Positions 55,068 to 64,000 of a DNA stretch of 64,000 nt are shown here, piece after piece. The position numbers and the translations under genes are program-made. The stretch spans positions 744,001 through 808,000 of the forward strand of contig CAWEKT010000003.1 of assembly GCA_963809765.1 (NCBI GenBank). Direction: 5' to 3'. Positions within the stretch are counted from its first letter, which is position 1. Each line of letters starts with the position of its first letter. Source of the stretch: JACVRM01 sp963809765. GTDB lineage: Bacteria; Actinomycetota; Thermoleophilia; Gaiellales; Gaiellaceae. The notes beneath the pieces are model-generated. The model made no database searches. It saw only the letters and a program-made list of their open reading frames with translations, and was not told the DNA's origin.

Positions 55068-55278
55068 GCCTTCGGACGGGGCGATCCCCCACCGTGGGGG
55101 ATGCCGATTCGTCAGCAGCTGGGGGGCACGTGGGCGATGACAGGTAGTGCTCTCCGGCCGATACTCGGAGCACAGACAGCTCTTCCAGATCGATGCCGGA
55201 GGAGCCGTGGTACGGACGTGGTGGCCCATTCTCGATGGCCGGCCCAGAGGGCCGGCCATCGTCCTTTTGATCACGGTG
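55068..55278. other. Intergenic DNA with palindrome and second hairpin
   Basis: ATCCCCCAC-C-GTGGGGGAT (about 55083-55101) is a near-perfect palindrome. GATGGCCGGCCC-AGA-GGGCCGGCCATC (55234-55260) is a 12-bp stem followed by GTCCTTTTG, a good intrinsic terminator. What it terminates is unclear: no gene lies between it and the regulator 215 bp upstream, so an unrecognised small transcript is possible. Confidence 0.5.
55234..55268 (+). terminator. Intrinsic terminator without an obvious gene
   Basis: A 12-bp perfect GC-rich stem with a 3-nt loop, followed by GTCCTTTT. Its distance from the response regulator, which already has its own hairpin, suggests a separate short transcript ending here. 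Confidence 0.65.
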
Positions 55279-55368
55279 GAACCATGGGGATGGGGTTACC
55301 TGGTTCCCCCGAAGGCCCCCCTCCTTGCGTGCGGAGGCGTAGTGCTGGCGTTTCAGGAGCCGGCGGTT
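55279..55368. repeat. Dispersed intergenic repeat, copy 2
   Basis: This is the second copy of the element at 176-270. Both share GAACCATGGGGATGGGGTT at one end and GCGTTTCAGGAGCCGGCGG at the other, with small indels between. It directly follows the orphan terminator. The remaining bases to 55498 hold no gene that I can support. Confidence 0.75.
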
Positions 55369-55498
55369 GGGAGCCGCATGCCGACGTTACATCGTCTGTC
55401 TGACGCACTGCCCGCGCGTGCCTCTCGGGCGGGCAAGCCGCCCTTCGGCGTTGGCAAACGGCGAGGTGATCTGGGCAGCTGGACGGCGACGGCGGCCT

Positions 55499-56361
55499 CT
55501 ATGCCGCGTTGAAGCCTTCCAGGGCAGCCTCTACGAGCCGTGGGAGCGCCTGGATGTCGTAGCCGCCCTCCAGGACGGCGGCGACACGCGGGGCGAGGGC
55601 CGCTGCCCGGCGCGCGAGCTCGCGGAAGCCGTCGGGCGTCACCTCCATGCCGCCGAGCGGGTCGCGCGCCCAGCGCGTCGAAGCCTGCGGACACGAGCAG
55701 GACGATCCGGCTCGAATGCCCGCGACGGCCGGCTCGACCGTCGTCCGGAAGGCGTCGCGCGTACTCCTCGTCGCCCGAGCCGGCCGGCAGCGGCACGTTC
55801 AGCGTCGTCTCGGCCTGCTCGTCGGCGGGCCGCCGCTGCCCGGGTAGAAGGGCCACTGGTGCAGCGACACGAAGAGCACCGACGGGTCGTCCTCAGAACA
55901 TCGCCTGGGTGCCGTTGCCGTGGTGCACGTCCCAGTCGACGATCGCCACCCTCTCCGCCGCGCCGTCCACCTGGAGGCGGCGCGCGGCGATCGCGACGTT
56001 GCCGAACAGGCAGAACCCCATCGCGCCGTTCGGCAGCGCGTGGTGCCCGGGCGGCCGCACCAGGGCGAAGGCGTTGCTGCGCGCCGCCTCGATCGCCCCG
56101 CCCGCGGCCAGCAGCGCCGTCTCGATAGCTCGAGTCGGTCGCGATCGTCTCCTGCTCGAGCCACGTCGGCTCCCGGACAGACGCCGCCCGGTCGACGTAC
56201 CGGGGCGCGTGGCACGAGCTCCACGTCCGCTCGCTCAGCTGACCGCGCAACCCGCCAGTCGCGAAAGTGCTCGAGCAGGACGCCGAGCCGTTCGCGCCGC
56301 TCGGGATCGGCGTACCCGGTCGGGTGCAGCCGGCGAAGAGCTCGTGCGAGACGAGGTCCAT
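55499..56361 (-). CDS. Histone-deacetylase-superfamily protein (AcuC-like), heavily frameshifted
   Basis: Begins MDLVSHELFAGHPTGYADPE once slips are removed and contains SCHAPRYVDRAASVREPTWL, ALVRPPGHHALPNGAMGFCL, FGNVAIAARRLQVDG, VAIVDWDVHHGNGTQAMFED and PSVLFVSLHQWPFYPGSGG, all zinc-deacetylase landmarks (PGHHA, D-x-D-x-HHG). IVLLVSAGFDALG and the end ALPRLVEAALEGFNAA follow. At least six frame changes are needed. Family members remove acetyl groups from lysines or polyamines. The next upstream gene ends 8 bp away. Confidence 0.78.
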
Positions 56362-56368
56362 GGCGGCG

Positions 56369-57200
56369 CTAGACGCGCTCGAGCAGCCGCCCGGCGAGCC
56401 CGCCCATCCCCCACTCCTCGAGCAGCGTGGCCGCCTCCGCCCAGTCGGGGTCGCCGTCGGGGAGGCGGAAGCGGCGCCGACGCGTCCACGGTGGCGATTC
56501 GGCGGTACAGGCGCAGCTCATCGGCGATGGTCGCGGAAGCGGCCGTCCTCCAGCGCTGCCTCCAGCGAGCCGTAGCGACGCGAGCAGCGTGGCCGCCGTC
56601 TTCGCGCCGACACCGGGCGCGCCCGGGAGCTTGTCGGACGGGTCGCCGCGCAGGGCGATGAAGTCCGGCACCTGCTCCGGGCTCGACGCCGTAGCGCTCT
56701 CGCACTTCTGGCGGCCCGACCCGGTGGAGCTCCGAGACGCCGCGTACTGGCATCAGCAGCGTCGTGTGCTCGCTCGCGAGCTGGAACATGTCGCGGTCCG
56801 AGGTGGCGACGAGGACCGTGCCGCCCGCGGCCTCCTCGGCGGTCACAGCCGCGCCGAGAAAGTCGTCGGCCTCGTAGCCAGGCGCCTTGCCGGCGACAAA
56901 GCCGAGCGCCTCGCACAGCTCCGGGAGCATGTCGAGCTGCTCGAGTAGCTCTTCGTCGAACACGCGGCCCGACTGGTACGTCGGGAAGGCCTCGTGGCGG
57001 TAGGTCGGCACGGTCAGCGTGTCCCAGCCGACCACGACCGCGCGCGGCTGCTCCGTCTCCCAGAGCCGCACGACCATGTTGGTGAAGCCGACGATGGCGC
57101 CCGAGCGCCTCCCGCCCGCCCGGCGCACCGAGGCGGGCAGCCCGTGATGGGCCCGGTGGGCGAATGAGTCGCCGTCGACGACGAGCAGCGGACGGCTCAC
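56369..57200 (-). CDS. 5'-3' exonuclease (PolA N-terminal domain type), frameshifted
   Basis: About 276 residues, a stand-alone version of the DNA polymerase I flap nuclease domain. RPLLVVDGDSFAHRAHHGLP, AVVVGWDTLTVPTYRHEAFP, FVAGKAPGYEADDFLGAAVT and TVLVATSDRDMFQLASEHTT carry the metal-binding acids. VPDFIALRGDPSDKLPGAPG, VGAKTAATLLASYGSLEAAL is the helix-3-turn motif. Breaks lie near 56685, 56555 and 56475. No polymerase domain follows. It would process Okazaki primers or flaps. Confidence 0.82.
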
Positions 57201-57377
57201 ACCGCCCTCCGGAGACCACGAGCGCCGGGCTTGCCGGCGCCGTCACGGGCAGTGAGCATGCGCACGCGCGGCACCGTAACGCGCGCGACGAGCGGCGCGC
57301 AGGCTGGGTCCCGGTTGTCGAAACGGAGAACGGCCACGGCCCGGGAGCCCGCTGGACCGTCCGCTACCCTGCGACGC

Positions 57378-59700
<2,323 letters not shown>

Positions 59701-59792
59701 CCGCCCGCGGCAAACCTTTTTCTCTCGCGCGCGTCTCTCTAGAACAAGAGCCACTCCTCGCGAGGGCCCGCCGACGCATGGCGAACCGAACG

Positions 59793-59834
59793 GGGCGTGG
59801 CATGGAATACCCGAGAGAGGCACGCCGTTTTTTT
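59793..59834 (+). terminator. Probable terminator after the topoisomerase
   Basis: GGCGTG (59794-59799) and CACGCC (59821-59826) can pair across a 21-nt loop, followed directly by GTTTTTTT. It lies about 95 bp after the topoisomerase stop and before the sigma-factor leader. The stem is short, so confidence is moderate. Confidence 0.5.
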
Positions 59835-59964
59835 CATCAGGCGTCATTCGCCTGCATACCGAAAGGTTTCCCCCGATCGAGCAAAAGGTTTCACAGAAGT
59901 CGGCCGAATCACGTCGTAGAGTGGGGATCCGCAACCCCCGATTCGAAAGGACCCAGAGACCTCT

Positions 59965-61062
59965 TTGACCCAGAATCAACTCAGTGAGCTGCTCGAAACG
60001 GAAGGTGGCCGCACGCTCGTCGAAGCGGCCGAGGAACGTGGCTTCGTTGAGCCGGCGGAGCTCGAGGCGCTTGCGCTCGAGCACGACCTGGCGGAGGACG
60101 ACGTCGAGTCCCTGACCCGCGAGCTCGAGGCGATCGGGCTCGAAGTGGGCGAGCCCGCCGCGACGGCCGAGGCCGCCGCCCAGGCGGCAGAGAAAAAGGC
60201 AGCCGCAGAGGCCGCAGTGGTGGAACGGACCGAGGTCCTTCCGGGCGCGGCCGACAGCCTTCAGCTCTTCCTGGCGGACGTCGGACGGCACAAGCTGCTG
60301 ACCGCCGCCGAGGAGGTCACGCTCGCCAAGGCGATCGAGCGCGGCGACCTGCGCGCCAAGCGCCGGATGATCGAGTCGAACCTGCGACTCGTCGTCTCGA
60401 TCGCGAAGGGCTACCGCGGCCTGGGCGTCCCCTTCCTCGATCTCATCCAGGAGGGAACGCTCGGCCTCAATCGCGCGGTCGAGAAGTTCGACTGGCGCCG
60501 TGGCTTCAAGTTCTCGACCTACGCCACCTGGTGGATCCGCCAGTCCGTCCAGCGCGCCGTCGCCAACCACGCGCGGACGATCCGCGTCCCGGTGCACGTC
60601 GTCGAGCGGCAGCAGAAGCTCAGCCGCGCCGCCCGCCGGCTCGAGGTCGAGCTCGGCCGCGAGGCGACCAAGGACGAGCTCGCCGAGGCCACCGGCCTGC
60701 CGATGCAGCACGTGGACGAGGCGCTCGGCGCCGCCCACGCCTCGGTGTCGCTGAACCAGACGGTCGGCGCCGACGACGAGGGAGAGCTCGGCGACCTCTT
60801 CGCCGACCGCGAGGCCGCGGACCCGTTCGACGAGGCCGAGGAGTCGCTTCGCCGGCAAGGCGTCCGCAAGGCGCTCGACGCCCTTCCCGAGCGGGAGCGG
60901 CGCATCCTCGAGCTCCGGTTCGGCTTCGAGGGCGAGCCCTGGACGCTCGAGGCGATCGGCCACGAGCTCGATCTGACCCGTGAGCGCGTCCGTCAGCTCG
61001 AGGCCCAGGCACTGGCCAGGCTCTCGGCGCTTCGCGACATGATCTCGGTCGCAGCGGCCTAG
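59965..61062 (+). CDS. rpoD: Primary RNA polymerase sigma factor (RpoD/HrdB type)
   Basis: A 365-residue group 1 sigma factor. The N-terminal ~60 residues resemble region 1.1 (LETEGGRTLVEAAEERGFVE). Region 1.2/2 is DSLQLFLADVGRHKLLTAAE, LRLVVSIAKGYRGLGVPFLD, LIQEGTLGLNRAVEKFDWRR and FKFSTYATWWIRQSVQRAVA. Region 4 ends LDLTRERVRQLEAQALARLS. Start is TTG at 59965. A ~260-bp upstream gap without genes may hold a regulated leader. Among sigma genes, length and region 1.1 favour the housekeeping factor. Confidence 0.9.
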   Translation: MTQNQLSELLETEGGRTLVEAAEERGFVEPAELEALALEHDLAEDDVESLTRELEAIGLEVGEPAATAEAAAQAAEKKAAAEAAVVERTEVLPGAADSLQLFLADVGRHKLLTAAEEVTLAKAIERGDLRAKRRMIESNLRLVVSIAKGYRGLGVPFLDLIQEGTLGLNRAVEKFDWRRGFKFSTYATWWIRQSVQRAVANHARTIRVPVHVVERQQKLSRAARRLEVELGREATKDELAEATGLPMQHVDEALGAAHASVSLNQTVGADDEGELGDLFADREAADPFDEAEESLRRQGVRKALDALPERERRILELRFGFEGEPWTLEAIGHELDLTRERVRQLEAQALARLSALRDMISVAAA

Positions 61063-61090
61063 CTTCCGCACGAACCAGCAACTCCTCTGC

Positions 61091-61120
61091 GAAGGGGCTC
61101 CGCGGGAGCCCCTTCGTCGT
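61091..61120 (+). terminator. Terminator of rpoD
   Basis: GAAGGGGCTCC (61091-61101), loop GCG, GGAGCCCCTTC (61105-61115) is an 11-bp perfect stem, followed by GTCGTTTCC, 28 bp after the sigma-factor stop. Confidence 0.8.
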
Positions 61121-61242
61121 TTCCGGTGCCCCTCAGACGATGGACGCGCGCCGGAAGCCGCAGCAGGCGCGCCGTACGAAGGGGCAGATCGCGATCCTTG
61201 CGATACTTCGCGGCCACTCTGCACGGGAAAGGAGAACAACAG

Positions 61243-62898
61243 GTGCAACGGAAGTGGCTGAGTCTTGTCTTTCTCCTCGCCGCACTCGTGCTCGTAGTTG
61301 GCGCGGGGTGCGGCGGGGACGACGACGACGAGGGTGAGGGCGGGAGCACACTTGTCTTCGGAACGGCCTCGGATCCGGTCGTGCTCGACGGTGCGCTCGT
61401 CTCTGACGGCGAGTCGCTGCGGGCGATCGACCAGATCTTCGAGGGGCTCGTGACGCTCGCGCCGGGGGGGACGGAGATCGCGCCGGCGCTGGCCGAGAGC
61501 TGGGAGGCCTCGCCGGACGGTCTGGAGTGGACGTTCAACCTCCGCGACGGCGTGACGTTCCACGACGGCGAGGAGTTCAACGCCGAGGCGGTCTGCGCCA
61601 ACTTCGACCGCTGGTACAACTTCAAGGGACCGTTCCAGCTCGAGAGCGCCACCTACTACTGGCAGACGGTCTTCGGCGGATTCTCGGACGGTGTGAAGCC
61701 GAGCCTCTACAAGAGCTGCGAGGCCGTCGACGCATCGACCGCGAAGATCACGCTGACCAAGAACTCGGCGAGCTTCCTCGGTGCGCTCGCACTGTCGAAC
61801 TTCACGATCGCGAGCCCGAAGGCGCTGCAGGACTACGGCGCCGACGAGGGCACGGTCGACGAGGAGACCGGCTTCCGCCCGGCGGGCACGTTCGGCACCG
61901 AGCATCCGATCGGGACCGGCCCGTTCAAGTTCGAGTCGTGGACGCGGAACGACCGGCTCGTGCTGGCTCGCAACGATGACTACTGGGGCGAGAAGGCAGA
62001 GATCGAGCAGCTGATCTTCCGGCCGATCCCCGACAATGCCGCTCGGCTGCAGGCCCTGCAGACGGGTGAGATCCAGGGCTACGACCTCGTCGAGCCGCAG
62101 GACATCGAGACGATCGCGGGCGACGACAGCCTGCAGGTGCTCGACCGGCCGGCGTTCAACGTCGGCTATGTCGGCCTGACGCAGTCGCACGCGCCGCTCG
62201 ACAAGCCGGAGGTCCGGCAGGCGATCGCGCACGCACTCAACCGGCAGGAGGTCGTGGACAACTTCTACGCCGGCCGCGGCGAGGTGGCCCATGCCTTCAT
62301 GCCGCCCTCGCTCGAGGGGTACGCGACGGACGTGGCGCAGTACGAGTTCGATCCGGACAAGGCCAAGCAGATGCTCCAGCAGGCCGGGGCGGCGAACGCG
62401 AACATCACGTTCTGCTTCCCGACCGACGTCTCCCGGCCGTACATGCCGGACCCGCGCCGGAACTTCGAGGCCTTCGCGGCCGACCTCCGCGACGTCGGGC
62501 TCACGATCACGCCGAAGAGCGCACCGTGGAGCCCCGACTACCTCGGGATGGTGGACGAGGGCAAGTGCCCGATCTACCTGCTCGGCTGGACGGGCGACTA
62601 CGGCGACCCGGACAACTTCATCGGCACCTTCTTCCAGTCGCCGCTGAAGTCCTGGGGTACGGACAAGGTCCCGAACAAGCAGGTCACCGACCTGCTCGAT
62701 CAGGCCGAGACCGAGACGGACGAGGCGGCGCGGCTGGCGCTCTACGAAGACGCCAACCGTGCGATCGCCCAGTGGGTGCCCGGCGTGCCGTACGTGCACA
62801 CCAAGCCCGCGCTTGCATTCCAGTCGTGCGTCACCGGCTACGAACCGAGCCCGGTTTCGCTCGAGTCCTTCGCGACGGTGTCGCTCGAGGGCTGCTAG
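61243..62898 (+). CDS. Peptide/solute ABC transporter substrate-binding lipoprotein (SBP_bac_5)
   Basis: A 551-residue extracellular binding protein. AAAGGAG precedes GTG 61243. The lipobox VVGAGC puts the lipid on Cys23, followed by an acidic linker (GGDDDDEGEGG). TLVFGTASDPVVLDGALVSD, LEWTFNLRDGVTFHDGEEFN, IGTGPFKFESWTRNDRLVLA and QAIAHALNRQEVVDNFYAGR are typical of the DppA/OppA family. Substrate likely oligopeptides but could be other. It is followed by a DppB-type permease after a strong hairpin. Confidence 0.93.
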   Translation: MQRKWLSLVFLLAALVLVVGAGCGGDDDDEGEGGSTLVFGTASDPVVLDGALVSDGESLRAIDQIFEGLVTLAPGGTEIAPALAESWEASPDGLEWTFNLRDGVTFHDGEEFNAEAVCANFDRWYNFKGPFQLESATYYWQTVFGGFSDGVKPSLYKSCEAVDASTAKITLTKNSASFLGALALSNFTIASPKALQDYGADEGTVDEETGFRPAGTFGTEHPIGTGPFKFESWTRNDRLVLARNDDYWGEKAEIEQLIFRPIPDNAARLQALQTGEIQGYDLVEPQDIETIAGDDSLQVLDRPAFNVGYVGLTQSHAPLDKPEVRQAIAHALNRQEVVDNFYAGRGEVAHAFMPPSLEGYATDVAQYEFDPDKAKQMLQQAGAANANITFCFPTDVSRPYMPDPRRNFEAFAADLRDVGLTITPKSAPWSPDYLGMVDEGKCPIYLLGWTGDYGDPDNFIGTFFQSPLKSWGTDKVPNKQVTDLLDQAETETDEAARLALYEDANRAIAQWVPGVPYVHTKPALAFQSCVTGYEPSPVSLESFATVSLEGC

Positions 62899-62928
62899 CG
62901 GTTGACGCTCGTTCGTTCAGCTGACGTC

Positions 62929-62970
62929 GGCGCGGCACGCGCCGGGGCTCTGGCCCCGGTGCGCCGCGCC
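62929..62970 (+). promoter_or_regulatory. Strong intergenic hairpin inside the ABC operon
   Basis: GGCGCGG pairs with CCGCGCC and CCGGGGC with GCCCCGG around the loop TCTG, with a small internal loop, giving a stem of about 17 bp. There is no T-run. Placed between the binding-protein and permease genes, it may stabilise or attenuate the message so that the binding protein is made in excess. Confidence 0.6.
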
Positions 62971-63027
62971 GGCGCGGCGCTCGACCGCGGCGCCGCGGCC
63001 TAGCGCCGACGCGAGCGGTTCGGCCAG

Positions 63028-64000
63028 GTGCTCCGCTACACCGTCCGGCGCCTGATCCTTCTCGCCCCGATCCTGATCGGGCTCTCGATTCTCGTCTTCC
63101 TCTGGATCCGTGCCCTCCCCGGCGGGCCCGCACAGTCCTTGCTCGGCGAGCGGGCGACGCCGGAGGCGGTGGCGGATATCGAGGAGACGCTCGGGTTGGA
63201 CGAGCCGATCTGGGAGCAGTACCTCACCTACGTCAAGAACGCAGTCCAGCTCGACTTCGGCACGAATGTCGTCACCCGCCGCCCGGTCGCGGACGAGATC
63301 AAGGAGCGCTTCCCGGCGACCGTCGAGCTGGCCGTGGCGGCGATGGTGTTCGCGCTGGCGGTGGGGCTGCCGCTCGGCTTCATCGCGGCCAAACGGTACG
63401 GAGGGCCGGTCGATCAGTTAAGCCTGGTCGGATCGCTGATCGGGATCTCGATCCCGGTCTTCTTCCTCGCGATCCTGCTCAAGTACATCTTCGCGGTCGA
63501 GCTCGGCTGGCTACCGACCGTCGGCCGCCAGGACGTCCTCATCAACATCGAGCACCCGACGAACTTCTACTTGATCGACGCGATCCTGGCCGGCGACCTC
63601 GAGGCCTTCTTCGACGCGCTCGAGCACCTGATCCTGCCGGCGATCGCTCTGGGCACGATCCCGCTCGCCATCATCGCCAGGATCACCCGGGCGGCCGTGC
63701 TCGACGTCCAGAACGAGGACTACGTCCGCACCGCGCGCGCCAAGGGCGTCGCACCCCGGCTCGTCGACATGCGCCACATCTTCCGGAACGCGCTGCTGCC
63801 GGTGTCGACGATCATCGGCCTGCAGGTCGGCCTGCTCCTCTCGGGCGCGGTGCTGACCGAGACCGTCTTCGCGTGGCCCGGCATGGGCACGTGGCTCGTG
63901 AACGCGATCGAGGAGCGCAACTTCGCCGTCCTCCAGGCCGGGATCCTCTTCCTCGCCTTCGTCTTCGTGATCGTGAACCTGATCGTCGACATCTCCTACG
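63028..64000 (+). CDS. ABC transporter permease (DppB/OppB type), 3' end beyond window
   Basis: Open from GTG 63028 to the window edge, 324 residues. RYTVRRLILLAPILIGLSIL is the conserved N-terminal helix. FGTNVVTRRPVADEIKERFP, GLPLGFIAAKRYGGPVDQL and ALGTIPLAIIARITRAAVLD with the EAA loop EDYVRTARAKGVAPRLVDMR follow, then ETVFAWPGMGTWLVNAI. It forms the channel with a DppC partner expected downstream. Nearly complete; only the last few residues are missing. Confidence 0.93.
   Translation, partial: MLRYTVRRLILLAPILIGLSILVFLWIRALPGGPAQSLLGERATPEAVADIEETLGLDEPIWEQYLTYVKNAVQLDFGTNVVTRRPVADEIKERFPATVELAVAAMVFALAVGLPLGFIAAKRYGGPVDQLSLVGSLIGISIPVFFLAILLKYIFAVELGWLPTVGRQDVLINIEHPTNFYLIDAILAGDLEAFFDALEHLILPAIALGTIPLAIIARITRAAVLDVQNEDYVRTARAKGVAPRLVDMRHIFRNALLPVSTIIGLQVGLLLSGAVLTETVFAWPGMGTWLVNAIEERNFAVLQAGILFLAFVFVIVNLIVDISY

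Noticed and set aside
59701..59964. Riboswitch in the rpoD leader
   Set aside because: No known riboswitch core could be traced; the hairpin with T-run fits a terminator of the upstream gene.

Overview
The window is very GC-rich DNA from an actinobacterium, most likely class Thermoleophilia (Gaiellales or Solirubrobacterales type). This is inferred from the GC-rich codons, GTG starts, a DUF6458 membrane protein, a CGAAC-N4-GTTCG SOS box in front of lexA, and several small protein families I associate with that group. About 22 clearly recognisable genes, including a type IA topoisomerase, sensor kinases, a glycogen phosphorylase and ribosomal protein L9, are split by single-base frame changes. 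Where the break can be read closely, deleting one base (usually in a short G/C run) restores the conserved protein. I therefore treat most as uncorrected assembly indels and annotate them as whole genes.

Layout. 1-5.6 kb: start of xseA, a two-copy hairpin repeat, a coiled-coil membrane protein, a methyltransferase and proline dehydrogenase. 5.6-15.3 kb: transporters, a FabL-like reductase, and the two consecutive tyrosine-catabolism dioxygenases hppD and hmgA, separated by a MerR regulator and an ABC exporter. 15.5-19.8 kb: a HAD phosphatase reading in frame into a glycogen phosphorylase, then an AlkA-type glycosylase and an acetyltransferase. 22.8-25.6 kb: a tightly overlapping murI-rph-mgtC-rdgB operon. 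25.9-27.8 kb: rpsF-ssb-rpsR-rplI on the minus strand, with an unusual acidic tail on L9. 28.2-29.37 kb: gene-free DNA with DnaA-box-like motifs and a three-unit repeat. 29.4-34.1 kb: a STAS protein, a two-component pair, and a run of small sensor/redox proteins (PRC-barrel, thioredoxin fold, Cys-rich protein, stand-alone H-NOX). 34.2-39.9 kb: LOG protein, S2P protease, a collagen-like secreted protein, duplicated secreted proteins and a MoaD-MoaE fusion. 39.9-45.5 kb: a MarR-linked secreted NHL protein behind paired palindromic operators, acyl-CoA mutase, and a RuBisCO-like protein coupled to mtnA (methionine salvage). 45.7-61.1 kb: glycosyltransferase, secG, tRNA-Leu(GAG), lexA, rnpB, a 1118-residue cyclase/ATPase regulator, a NarL-type two-component pair, an HDAC-like deacetylase, a 5'-3' exonuclease, topoisomerase and the primary sigma factor. 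61.2-64 kb: the start of a peptide-type ABC importer.

Regulation visible in the sequence: about 15 genes have a -10-like hexamer ending 6-7 nt before the start codon and no Shine-Dalgarno, which points to widespread leaderless mRNAs. Many operon joints are 4-base GTGA/ATGA overlaps. No CRISPR array, insertion sequence, prophage or classical defence island was found.
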